Source: Allobosea sp. 67-29
GTDB taxonomy: Bacteria; Pseudomonadota; Alphaproteobacteria; Rhizobiales; Beijerinckiaceae
DNA: 64,000 nucleotides
Assembly (NCBI RefSeq): GCF_001898115.1
Contig: NZ_MKSQ01000008.1
Span: 223,390 to 287,389, forward strand
Direction of reading: 5' to 3'
In this document: positions 28,973 to 36,568 of the stretch, in pieces
Position numbering within the stretch: the stretch's first letter is position 1
Layout: every line of letters begins with the position of its first letter
Notes under the pieces: generated by a model
Told to the model about the DNA's origin: nothing
Databases searched by the model: none
What the model saw: the letters and a program-made list of their open reading frames with translations, nothing else
Position numbers and translations under genes: made by a program

Positions 28973-28991
28973 TGCCGGGGTTCCGCAGCCT

Positions 28992-29825
28992 TCAGTGCAG
29001 CAGGGACCAGATGAAGCGGGCGGCGACGAAGAGCAGGAACAGGCCGAAAGCCACTTCCAGACGGCGCTTCGACAGCTTGTGGGCCAGGCTCGCGCCGATC
29101 GGCGCCGTCCAGATCGAGGTCGGAATGAACAGGATCATGCCGATCAGCGAGACATAGCCCAGGGAGAGCGGCGGCAGGATGTCCATCTTCGGCCAGCCGG
29201 CATAGATGAAGCCGAGCGCCCCCGGGATCGAGATCAGCACGCCCAGCCCCGAGGAGGTCGCGACGGCCTGGTGGATCGGCCGGCCGTAAAAGGTCATGAA
29301 CAGGCTGGACAACTGGCCGCCGCCGATGCCCATCAGGGCCGAGAGCACGCCGATGACGCTGCCGTAAGCTACCATCAGCGGCTTGCCCGGCATGTCCTCG
29401 CCGAATTTCCAGCGATCGGCGGCGAAGAGCAGGCGGATGGCCGAGATCGTCGCCACCACGACGAAAACGATCTTGAAGAGATCGGCCGGCGCGTAACGCG
29501 CGATATAGCTGCCGACCATGACGCCGAGCACGACCGGCACGGCCCAGACCTTGAGGATCGAAAGATCGACGAGACCCTTGGCGCGATGGGCATTGAAAGA
29601 ACGGATCGAGGTCGGGATGATGACGGCGAGCGAGGTGCCGACGCTGAGCGGCATCCTGACCTCCTCCGGCACGCCGATGACACGGAAGACCTCGTAAAGC
29701 ACCGGCACGATGACCGCACCGCCGCCGACGCCGAAGACACCGGCGAGCAGGCCCGTCACGGCTCCCGCCAGCACGAGAGACACGGCGAGAAAGGCGAGAT
29801 CGCCGATAGGAATGCCTGCGAGCAT
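28992..29825 (-). CDS. TauE/SafE family sulfite or organosulfonate exporter
   Basis: A 277-residue membrane protein with eight to nine helices in two repeats, each beginning with the glycine-rich motif: GLLAGVFGVGGGAVIVPVL near residues 24-42 and GVLSALMGIGGGQLSSLF in mid-protein. The second repeat also has AVATSSGLGVLISIPGALGF. The family exports sulfite, sulfonates or related small anions. Nothing adjacent specifies the substrate. First gene of a short operon with the GNAT gene. Confidence 0.9.
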   Translation of the reverse strand: MLAGIPIGDLAFLAVSLVLAGAVTGLLAGVFGVGGGAVIVPVLYEVFRVIGVPEEVRMPLSVGTSLAVIIPTSIRSFNAHRAKGLVDLSILKVWAVPVVLGVMVGSYIARYAPADLFKIVFVVVATISAIRLLFAADRWKFGEDMPGKPLMVAYGSVIGVLSALMGIGGGQLSSLFMTFYGRPIHQAVATSSGLGVLISIPGALGFIYAGWPKMDILPPLSLGYVSLIGMILFIPTSIWTAPIGASLAHKLSKRRLEVAFGLFLLFVAARFIWSLLH

Positions 29826-29953
29826 GGAAAGGGTTCCGGTGGGCCAGCCCCTATCCCTGTCGGCGATTTTGTCAGCCGGAGCAAGGGCTGCCGGGCAGCC
29901 CCGTCATGTTTGGCCGGAGACCTGCCCTGCCCCGGCGCGCACGCCGGCTCGCC

Positions 29954-30676
29954 TCACGCATCGAGCAGCGTCGCGAAACCACCATAGATCATGCGCTGGC
30001 CGTCGAACGGCATGGGTGCGCCATTATTCATCCGCGCATCCTGACGAATCTTGCCCCAAGCCTCGTCGCGCGCGGCCTTTGAGGCCCATTCGACCCAGCC
30101 GAACACCACCGTTTCGCCATCCTTCGCCTTCACCGCGCCCTTGAAATCCGTGACCTTGCCATCGGGCACGTCGTCACCCCAGGCGTCGACGACGCGGCGC
30201 GCGCCGTGATCGGTGAACAGCGCGGCAAGCTCCGCCGCATGGTTGCGGAAATCCGCCTTGCGATCCTGCGGCACGGCAATCAGCACGCCGTCGACATAAC
30301 CTGCCGCTCCACCTTCGCCCTTGTCGACCAGCGCGTCGAAACCGCCATAGATCATGCGCCGGCCGTCGAAGGGCATGGATTCGCCCATCGCCTTCATCCG
30401 CGGATCGCTCATCATCTTCGCATTGGCCGCGTCGCGGGTCTTGCGGTCGGGATACTCGAACCAGGAAAAGACCACGACCTCGTCGGGCTTCGCCTTCACG
30501 GCGCCCTTGAAGTCCGTGACCTTGCCGTCCGGGACCTCGTCGCCCCAGGTCTCGACCATCCGGGTAACGCCGAACTCCTTGAAGATCGGCAAGGCCTCGC
30601 TGGCATGTTTGCGGTAGATCTCCTTGTTGGCAGCGGGAACCGCGACCACGAAACCTTCGACATAAGCCATTTCCAT
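29954..30676 (-). CDS. tandem DUF1428 (YbaA-like) protein
   Basis: A 240-residue protein made of two head-to-tail copies of the YbaA/DUF1428 domain, residues about 1-117 and 122-240. Each copy has Y-V-[ED]-G followed by DEVPDGKVTDFKGAVKAK (DDVPDGKVTDFKGAVKAK in the second), then MPFDGRRMIYGGF (MPFDGQRMIYGGF). Single-domain proteins are the norm. The domain has a ferredoxin-like dimeric alpha/beta-barrel fold, so the fusion could make an intramolecular dimer. GGGAG precedes ATG 30676. It ends the ArsR operon. Function unknown. Confidence 0.87.
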   Translation of the reverse strand: MEMAYVEGFVVAVPAANKEIYRKHASEALPIFKEFGVTRMVETWGDEVPDGKVTDFKGAVKAKPDEVVVFSWFEYPDRKTRDAANAKMMSDPRMKAMGESMPFDGRRMIYGGFDALVDKGEGGAAGYVDGVLIAVPQDRKADFRNHAAELAALFTDHGARRVVDAWGDDVPDGKVTDFKGAVKAKDGETVVFGWVEWASKAARDEAWGKIRQDARMNNGAPMPFDGQRMIYGGFATLLDA

Positions 30677-30766
30677 CGTCTCCCGTTCTGGCGGCGCGGC
30701 ACGGGCCCGCGCCCATCAAGTTGATATCAACGCATATCTTCGGCCATTGCGTGACAATGGCTCGCG

Positions 30767-31519
30767 TCAGCCGCAGCAGGAGCCGGTGGCCAGCAACGGC
30801 TGGAAGCTCGCGGCCTCCTTCAGCTCATCCTCGTAGCGGTCATGGTGCCGGACCCAATCCATGGCCCTGCCCTCGTTGCGCCCCTTCGGAGTCATGTCGA
30901 GGAAGTTGTGCGCTCCGATGAGCAGGTCCCCACCACGGGCATAAGTCGAATAGGTGTGGAAGATCTCGCCGGCGTCGTTGCGGTAGAAGACGCTGAAGCC
31001 GGGCATCTCACCACCCTCGCCGTCATGAAGCTCGTAATTGTATTCGTAGCGGCCGGCCGCCTTCTCCGCCGGGCTGGGCGAGACGTGGAAATCGTAGTTG
31101 AAGTCGCTGCCGGCGGAGGAGACCCAGGGGAAGTCCCAGCCCATGCGGTGTCGGAAGGTCTGGAATTCGGCATAGGGCGCGCGAGAGACCACGACCAGGC
31201 TGACATCGTGATGCTTCAGATGGAGGTTGGCGCCGTCGAAATGGTCGGCGAGGAAGGAGCAGCTCGGGCAGCCTTCCCTGGCGCCGGGTCCGAACATGAA
31301 GTGATAGACGATCAGCTGGCTCCGGCCGGCGAACAGATCGGCCAACGACAAGCCGCCGTCCCAGCCCTCGAAAACATAGTCCTTCTCGATCCTGACCCAG
31401 GGCAGCGCGCGTCGCTCGGCCGAAAGCGCGTCGCGCCGGCGGGTGAGCGCCTTCTCGTCGGCGAGGTGGGTCTTGCGGGCCGCAAGCCACTCCTCACGGG
31501 ATACGATCCTGTGTTCCAT
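30767..31519 (-). CDS. DUF899 thioredoxin-like protein
   Basis: A 250-residue protein of the DUF899 family. The diagnostic block FMFGPGAREGCPSCSFLADHFDGA is at about residues 73-96, with the CPSC pair placed where thioredoxins have their active site, preceded by EKDYVFEG. The C-terminus ends GSCCG. A redox role is inferred from the fold. I set the start at ATG 31519 with GGAGA upstream; the open frame continues further without coding character. Third gene of the ArsR operon. Confidence 0.9.
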   Translation of the reverse strand: MEHRIVSREEWLAARKTHLADEKALTRRRDALSAERRALPWVRIEKDYVFEGWDGGLSLADLFAGRSQLIVYHFMFGPGAREGCPSCSFLADHFDGANLHLKHHDVSLVVVSRAPYAEFQTFRHRMGWDFPWVSSAGSDFNYDFHVSPSPAEKAAGRYEYNYELHDGEGGEMPGFSVFYRNDAGEIFHTYSTYARGGDLLIGAHNFLDMTPKGRNEGRAMDWVRHHDRYEDELKEAASFQPLLATGSCCG

Positions 31520-31599
31520 CGTCTCCTCTCCTGTGCTTCCGCCGGCCCGTGCCGGCAGCTCATCCCGGCGCTGCCCGACGGGCTGCGCCTCGCTTCGCC

Positions 31600-32034
31600 T
31601 CAGGCGAAATAGGCCTCGAGCTTCGCCATGGTGCCGGTCCAGCCATGGGTGTGGCCGCGGACGGCGGCATCGTCGAACAGCTTCTCGTGCAGCAGGGTCA
31701 GGATCGTGCCGTCGCCATCCGGCTTCAGGGCCACCGTCACCCGCGAAACCCGCTCGGGCGTCGTCACCCAGGACCATGAGAAGACCAGCCGCTCGTTCTC
31801 CACCACTTCGAGATAGCGCCCGGACACCTCATGGCGCTCGCCATTGTCCTCCAGCATCACGACGCGATAGGCGCCGCCGACGCGGGGATCGAGCTCGGCC
31901 TCCTGCGCCACCACATTCTCCGGCCCGAACCATCGGACCAGCAATTCGGGATCGGTCCAGGCCTGGTAGACCTCGGCCGGGCTGGCGTTCAGCCGGCGCT
32001 TCATCGTGAGGCTCGGCGTCACCGGCTGATGCAT
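31600..32034 (-). CDS. SRPBCC/AHSA1-type protein
   Basis: A 144-residue START-like (AHSA1) protein. The fold signature is clear: LTMKRRLNASPAEVYQAWTDPELLVRWFGP, GGAYRVVMLEDNGER and VSRVTVALKPDGDGTILTLLHE, ending in a long helix GWTGTMAKLEAYF. Such proteins form a hydrophobic cavity and are frequently encoded beside an ArsR repressor, as here (21 bases downstream of it). Ligand unknown. Confidence 0.92.
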   Translation of the reverse strand: MHQPVTPSLTMKRRLNASPAEVYQAWTDPELLVRWFGPENVVAQEAELDPRVGGAYRVVMLEDNGERHEVSGRYLEVVENERLVFSWSWVTTPERVSRVTVALKPDGDGTILTLLHEKLFDDAAVRGHTHGWTGTMAKLEAYFA

Positions 32035-32055
32035 CGTGGTCCCTCCCCGCCCTCG

Positions 32056-32400
32056 TCACTCGCGGCCCTGGCGACGCGCATCGAGCAGCGCCGCCAGCGC
32101 GTCGAGCCGCTGTGTCCAGAATCGCTGATAGCGCGCGAGCCAACCCATCGCCTCCTCCATCGGCCCGGCATTCAGGTGGCAGGATACGGTGCGTCCCACC
32201 TTGGTTCGTGTCAGCAGCCCGGCGTCCGCGAGGACGTCGAGATGCTTCATCACCGCCGGCAGCGAGACCGGGAACGGCTTCGCCAGCTCGCTGACGGACA
32301 GCCCGTCCTCCTGCTCCAGCCGCGCCAGCAGGGCCCGGCGTGTCGGGTCCGCCAGAGCGGAGAAGGTGCGGTCGAGCGGCGCGTCCTGAAACTTAACCAT
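32056..32400 (-). CDS. ArsR-family transcriptional repressor
   Basis: A 114-residue winged-helix protein with LDRTFSALADPTRRALLARLEQEDGLSVSELAKPFPVSLPAVMKHLDVLADAGLLT, the full ArsR DNA-binding core. It lacks the ELCVCDL metal-site cysteines of classical ArsR/SmtB sensors, so it belongs to the metal-independent branch paired with SRPBCC proteins. Its start codon lies inside a palindromic operator (32389-32412), indicating autorepression of the four-gene operon ArsR, AHSA1, DUF899, DUF1428. Confidence 0.92.
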   Translation of the reverse strand: MVKFQDAPLDRTFSALADPTRRALLARLEQEDGLSVSELAKPFPVSLPAVMKHLDVLADAGLLTRTKVGRTVSCHLNAGPMEEAMGWLARYQRFWTQRLDALAALLDARRQGRE

Positions 32401-32412
32401 TGAGTTAAGTTT
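32389..32412. promoter_or_regulatory. palindromic operator over the ArsR start codon
   Basis: Perfect 9-base arms AAACTTAAC (32389-32397) and GTTAAGTTT (32404-32412) flank a 6-base centre that contains the ATG start of the ArsR gene. The site is very A/T-rich within GC-rich DNA and has the TTAAC-N6-GTTAA form typical of ArsR repressors, so binding would block translation start and transcription of the operon. Confidence 0.78.
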
Positions 32413-32743
32413 AGACTTGCTCGCGTCCAGCCGTCAAGGGCCTGCAGCCTCCTGGGAGTTGCCGTCCTGTGGGGAAGGCGAAGTTTGCCGCAGTTTATGA
32501 AAACGACCGCGACCCTTTGCTGCGTGCCGGCATCTGTCCCATTCGAAGCCCCTGTGGATCCACGCCGCGTGGGCCGCATGACGAGGCCGAGTGAATTGAA
32601 ATTAGAGGCGAAGTTCCCCGTTTTTGAGCTTCGACTTCCGCAAAATCCCCGTCTCGGCAAGGTGCAAACCAAGCTGAGACGGGGCCCGAGAATACCGGTC
32701 ACACACAGCCACAGGACGCCCATCGGTCCAGAACGGGCCCCCA
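32413..32743. other. 331-base stretch without a supported gene
   Basis: Between the ArsR operator and the IS3 relic I see no complete gene. The stretch must hold the ArsR promoter at its left end; the rest is probably host or insertion-element sequence decayed beyond recognition. Short open frames on both strands lack ribosome binding sites. Confidence 0.5.
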
Positions 32744-33068
32744 TCAGGAGGCCAGAATGGCGAAGAACACCGGTGAACCTCCTGTCAGGTCCTTCGCGAA
32801 GTAGGCCGCGGCCTTTTAGAATGTCGGGCTCCGCCTTGAGCTTCGCCACCTCTCGCCGCAACTTCTCGATCTCACGTTGCTCCGGCTTCATATGACCGTG
32901 GCCGGGAAAGGCCTGCGCAGGATCGGCCGAAAACAGCTTCACCCATTTGCGCAACTGGTTCTCATGAACATCCATATCCCGAGACGCCTGCGCCACACTC
33001 GCCCCGCGGTCCTTGATCAGGCGAACCGCCTCGATCTTGAACTCACGCCCAAGCTGTCTTCGCCTCAT
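32744..33068 (-). pseudogene. IS3-family transposase OrfA, frameshifted remnant
   Basis: The first 85 codons encode an IS3-type OrfA: MRRRQLGREFKIEAVRLIKDRG, VAQASRDMDVHENQLRKWVK and EIEKLRREVAKLKAEPDILK, i.e. a helix-turn-helix and leucine zipper. After DILK the frame shifts by two missing bases in the A-run at about 32813-32817; the next frame then reads KAAAYFAKD, the expected OrfA end, and stops at 32744. No OrfB (DDE domain) follows. This is an inactive fragment. Confidence 0.85.
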
Positions 33069-33128
33069 ACGTCACCTCCGGCTTCATGAAGCACCTAATC
33101 TCGGTGTCCACGAAACCGGCAGCAGGCC
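32744..33128 (-). mobile_element. remnant of an IS3-family insertion sequence
   Basis: The fragment comprises the OrfA relic plus its leader. On the minus strand the leader starts near 33128 with GGCCTGCTGCCGGTTTCGTGG, which resembles the terminal inverted repeats of IS3 elements common in Rhizobiales. The other end and the whole transposase OrfB are missing, and I see no target duplication. It sits between the ArsR operon and the DUF4394 gene without interrupting either. Confidence 0.65.
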
Positions 33129-33172
33129 AAAAGGGGCGAGCCATGCCATCAGCTCGCCCGCCCGTTCGCCAA

Positions 33173-33955
33173 TCACATACCCGGCAGGACCGCGATGTCG
33201 CGCACGGTGCCAGACATGCCCTGGACCTTGCCCATGGAGCTCGCCTTGCCAGTCGCAAGATCTACCTTGTGGAGCGCGCCGTCCGCGAGCAACCAGCCGG
33301 TGTTCGACCCGTCGGATGCGGTCTCGATGTCGAATGCCACCGATTTCGGCATCACCCCGAGCTTGCCGACCGCGCCGAGTACGCCGTCGTTGGGCGGCGC
33401 CTGCTTGATCAACCCGCCGATCTTGCCGTCGATGTCGTAGAGCGTCGTCTCCTTCGTCCCCTTGACCGAATTGGTATAGGCCCCGGCGACGATCATCGGC
33501 GCCTCGCCCTTGTGCATGTCGGTCTCGGCGAATTTGAGCTTGCCGTCGACCGTCGTCTTGCCGTCGTCGACATTGACCCGGAGATTGGTGCCATCGGAGC
33601 CGATCACGCGCAGCCGATCCGCGGCGGGGTTGAAATCGACCGTGGCCATCGCGCTGGCTGGCAGCACCGTGTCCATCTTGGACTTCATCGTCGCTTTGCC
33701 GGTCTGATCGACCGTGTAAATCGTGCCGTCGACTCCCAAAGCGTACAGCATCCCGTCCGCTGGCCTGACATCGATGCCGGCGATCTTGCCGGAGATGCCG
33801 GTGACCTTCATCGACTTGCCGGCCTTGAGCATTCCGGTGTCGATCATCGTCAGCGTATTGTCGCCCGTGAGAGCTGCAAGCGTAGCGGCCTGTGCGGCCA
33901 TGCCGCTGGCCAGCATGGTGGAAAAGGCCAGTGCGAAGCGGATCGTCTTGGTCAT
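33173..33955 (-). CDS. DUF4394 periplasmic protein, divergent from the ECF sigma gene
   Basis: A 260-residue protein with a signal peptide (IRFALAFSTMLASGMAAQA). The rest is a beta-propeller-like repeat: LAALTGDNTLTMIDTG, IDVRPADGMLYALGVDGTIYTVD, VDFNPAADRLRVIGSDGTNLRVNVDDG, SVAFDIETASDGSNTGWLL. The DFNPAADRLRV phrase is diagnostic for DUF4394. GGAGGAC lies upstream of ATG 33955. Such proteins commonly neighbour SigK-type ECF sigma factors and are likely their targets. Function unknown. Confidence 0.9.
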   Translation of the reverse strand: MTKTIRFALAFSTMLASGMAAQAATLAALTGDNTLTMIDTGMLKAGKSMKVTGISGKIAGIDVRPADGMLYALGVDGTIYTVDQTGKATMKSKMDTVLPASAMATVDFNPAADRLRVIGSDGTNLRVNVDDGKTTVDGKLKFAETDMHKGEAPMIVAGAYTNSVKGTKETTLYDIDGKIGGLIKQAPPNDGVLGAVGKLGVMPKSVAFDIETASDGSNTGWLLADGALHKVDLATGKASSMGKVQGMSGTVRDIAVLPGM

Positions 33956-34032
33956 GATGTCCTCCGGTTTCGGCAACGCCTCGGGCATCGGATGGGCCAG
34001 GGCGTCCGTGGCCGATACCGGTCGACGCGGCG

Positions 34033-34076
34033 GATGGATGCAGCCGCAAAAATATAGTTCCGCGCCTGCATCCATC
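34033..34076. promoter_or_regulatory. inverted repeat in the DUF4394 / ECF sigma divergent promoter region
   Basis: Perfect 11-base arms GATGGATGCAG (34033-34043) and CTGCATCCATC (34066-34076) are separated by a 22-base A/T-rich centre including AAAAATATAG. The position between two divergent genes suggests a regulator site or paired promoter elements read in both directions, perhaps for the neighbouring ECF sigma factor. The role is inferred from position only. Confidence 0.55.
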
Positions 34077-34139
34077 GGGCTGCCGATGGCGTAGCTTGAT
34101 GTCGCCCGCTTGGAGCGCGGCGCCTTGGAAGGGGGATGC

Positions 34140-34700
34140 ATGGCCGGCGATGCCAGGCAGCGGCACGCGATCAACCTCGAACAGGAACTGCGAGCGTGTG
34201 CAGGCGGCGATAAAAACGCGCTCCGCCGCATCTACGACCAGGAGTGCCCGCGTATGATCGGGGTGGCGCAGCGGATGCTGAGACGCCGGGCATTGGCGGA
34301 AGAAGCGGTGCAAGACACCTTCATCCTCATCTGGAAACACGCGGCTCGCTTCGATCCCGAGCGCGGCGCAGGTTTGACCTGGATCTACGCCATCCTTCGC
34401 AACCGCTCCCTGTCCATCCTGCGGGACGAGAGGCGTCTCGACACCGACGCGGATGCGGGCGCCATAGAAGCTGTCAGCGAGGAGGACGATCCAGAGGCGG
34501 CCATGTCAAAGCTCTCCGACGCGGACGCGCTGCGAGGTTGCCTTCAGGCGCTGCCGGCGCAGCGGCGCGACATGATCCTGCTGGCATTCGTTCAAGGCCT
34601 CAGCCATGGCGAGATCGCCGGCAAGCTCGGTATGCCGCTCGGCACTGTGAAGTCATGGATCAGGCGGTCGCTGATTGCGCTCAAGGAGTGCCTCGGATGA
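34140..34700 (+). CDS. ECF RNA polymerase sigma factor (SigK/SigL-like)
   Basis: A 186-residue sigma-70 family protein with only regions 2 and 4. Region 2 covers about residues 20-85 (YDQECPRMIGVAQRMLRRRALAEEAVQDTFILIWKHAARFDP), and region 4 has LPAQRRDMILLAFVQGLSHGEIAGKLGMPLGTVKSWIRR for -35 recognition. ATG 34140 is preceded by GAAGGGGG; a TTG at 34110 is less likely. The downstream gene, overlapping by four bases, encodes its anti-sigma factor. The divergent DUF4394 gene is a probable target. Confidence 0.93.
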   Translation: MAGDARQRHAINLEQELRACAGGDKNALRRIYDQECPRMIGVAQRMLRRRALAEEAVQDTFILIWKHAARFDPERGAGLTWIYAILRNRSLSILRDERRLDTDADAGAIEAVSEEDDPEAAMSKLSDADALRGCLQALPAQRRDMILLAFVQGLSHGEIAGKLGMPLGTVKSWIRRSLIALKECLG

Positions 34701-35419
34701 CATCGGAACAGGATCGCGAAGCCTTGGCCGGGGAATATGTGCTGGGCCTCCTCGACGGTGCTCAACGAGAAGCGTTCGAGCGGGACATCGACCATGATCG
34801 CGAACTCGACACAGCGGTGGAGCGCTGGCGGGCGCGATTTGCTGTGATCGATCAATCGGCTCTTGAGATCTCGCCATCACCGGAGGTTTGGCCGCGGATC
34901 GAAGCCGGCTTGAGCAAAAGCCGGATTGTGAAGCAGGCAGCATCACATGAACCTGACCGGGCTTCGATGCTCCAACAGTGGTGGGACAGCCTTTGGCTCT
35001 GGCGCGGGGCCGCGTTCGCCGGACTGGCACTTACAGCCATTTTGGGCGGAACCCTCTTCCTCGCATCGACCCGCGCTGATCGACAGCCGGTTCTTGTGGC
35101 GGTTCTGCTGACGGACGCCAATGTTGCGGCGGCCGTGGTCAACACCTTCGCCGATGGGCGGACCGAACTGTTGCCTCTTCAGGACATCGCCGTGCCGAAA
35201 GGGCGTGCCCTCCAGATCTGGACGCTGTGGGATCGACAAACCGGGCCGCGCTCTGTCGGCCTGATTGACCAGGCCAAAGCCGCGCCTCTGCAGCTCACCG
35301 ATCTGCCTCTGGGCCCCAACCAGCTCTTCGAGATCACGCTGGAGCCGGCATCGGGCTCGCCTACCGGCAGGCCGACCGGACCAATCATCGCAAAGGGGCT
35401 TACCGCGAGAAGCCTCTAG
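34697..35419 (+). CDS. anti-sigma factor (RskA type)
   Basis: A 240-residue protein with a cytoplasmic N-terminal anti-sigma domain (AGEYVLGLLDGAQREAFERDID, the zinc-less LGLLD type), one membrane helix at about residues 111-129 (AAFAGLALTAILGGTLFLA) and a periplasmic RskA domain (LQIWTLWDRQTGPRSVGLID). It would hold the ECF factor inactive until a periplasmic signal triggers release. Start overlaps the sigma stop (ATGA). A decayed TetR gene follows immediately. Confidence 0.92.
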   Translation: MTSEQDREALAGEYVLGLLDGAQREAFERDIDHDRELDTAVERWRARFAVIDQSALEISPSPEVWPRIEAGLSKSRIVKQAASHEPDRASMLQQWWDSLWLWRGAAFAGLALTAILGGTLFLASTRADRQPVLVAVLLTDANVAAAVVNTFADGRTELLPLQDIAVPKGRALQIWTLWDRQTGPRSVGLIDQAKAAPLQLTDLPLGPNQLFEITLEPASGSPTGRPTGPIIAKGLTARSL

Positions 35420-35424
35420 CTTTT

Positions 35425-35825
35425 TACGACGAGCGGCGACAGACGCACGCGATGCTCACCGACATCCTCGGAGATGCCGCGAACCCACCACCGACCCGGC
35501 TGCGCGCGATCGTGCACGCCTTTATCCGCTCCGAATGCGAAGAGGCCGCCGTGCGAGGAGCGCTCAATGATACAGCCCGCTTTATCGCGACGCGCCCGAG
35601 GCGAAGGAGGCACACACCGCTGGCGCGCGCCTGTTTCAAGAGGTTCATGGAGGAGGCATTGCCAGCTGCATCGGCGAGCAAGCGCGCACTGGCCGGCTAT
35701 CTGATCACCACAACCATGAGCGCTGTCGGTAAGGAATGCTCGGAATTACCGAGGACCGACGTCGGGATTCAAGCGTACGCTGACGGCCCGCCGACATGTT
35801 CTGCGCCGATCTCAGCGCCAACTAA
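35425..35825 (+). pseudogene. TetR-family regulator, C-terminal half with three frameshifts
   Basis: Reading the frames piecewise gives a TetR/AcrR C-terminal domain: YDERRQTHAMLTDILGD, RLRAIVHAFIRSECEEAAVRGALNDTA; a one-base loss near 35573-35577 moves the frame to LYRDAPEAKEAHTAGARLF; a one-base gain near 35635 restores RFMEEALPAASASKRALAGYL and TMSAVGKECSE; a third shift near 35787-35793 leads to ADMFCADLSAN and TAA at 35823-35825. The DNA-binding half is absent: the anti-sigma gene abuts the fragment. The first two shifts compensate, leaving a deceptive 202-codon open frame. Confidence 0.75.
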
Positions 35826-35979
35826 ACGCCTTGAAGAGGGCCCAGCGAAAAACAGCGGAACGGCAACACCTATCTTCCACAAACGCAAATCCGGGCGCGA
35901 CGCGCCAAGAGCAGACGTTGTACCCTTGGTCAACAGTGGGCGTCGGCTTTGCATTGCAAGGTCGCGCCGCGAGCCCGGA

Positions 35980-36159
35980 CTAACGGAGCTTGGCAATCCT
36001 GATGCCATCGAGTTTGGCGCGGTCTTTGATGGATTCCTCGCTGCGCGTCATCGCTTTTGAAATCGCTTTGAGTGCCATGCCCTTCCCAGCGAGCAGCTTC
36101 AGCTTCTGAAGTTCCTCAGATGTCCAGGGTTGGCGATGGCGTTCAAATCGGTCGGTCAC
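35980..36159 (-). CDS. small SANT/Myb-like helix-turn-helix protein (59 aa)
   Basis: A 59-residue basic protein starting at GTG 36159, with AGGAG seven bases upstream. It reads WTSEELQKLKLLAGKGMALKAISKAM followed by RSEESIKDRAKLDG, a two-helix arrangement like a SANT/Myb or GcrA-type DNA-binding domain. The reading frame extends upstream to 36330, but that part has no conserved character. I recall similar very short proteins in Rhizobiales without known function. DNA binding is inferred. Confidence 0.68.
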   Translation of the reverse strand: MTDRFERHRQPWTSEELQKLKLLAGKGMALKAISKAMTRSEESIKDRAKLDGIRIAKLR

Positions 36160-36568
36160 AATCTGCTCCTGCTCTGTCGGAACGTTACCCGCATTCCGGC
36201 GCTCTATAGCAGAAGTGGCGACGGCTCGGCCGAACATGCAGATGCGGGGCTGAGCCAACCGCTCCTCGCTCCGACGACTGACCTTGGGACTGCGCCTGCA
36301 ACCGGGCACTGGATGTTCGGCTTTAGCCACTCCAAGTTTGCCGAAAGCGCCAATTCCTGAGAGGATGGCAGCGTGACGGCAAGAGGACGATCAACTTCGC
36401 ACGCGAGGGGCGATCGCGGGGTCTCCCTCTGATTTTCTCGAGCAGCCGCGCTTAGCCGAAGACGGCCGGCGCCATGCCGGGATCCGTCCGAAGCCCCTAT
36501 CGACCGACTGCCTGCTACGTGCTGGCATACCGGCATATTCGGCTTAGCGCTTCACGAGGACCATCCGC
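36160..36568. other. 409-base gap without a supported gene
   Basis: No frame here has coding character. The right end must hold the promoter of the GlxA-type regulator, which has GAGGA about ten bases before its GTG start. Together with 35826-35979 this makes the area around the TetR relic the least gene-dense part of the window, consistent with past insertion and deletion. Confidence 0.5.

Noticed and set aside
35452-36060. Apparent 202-codon gene
   Set aside because: Its frame is kept open by compensating frameshifts in a TetR relic; after codon 100 the product has no family character.
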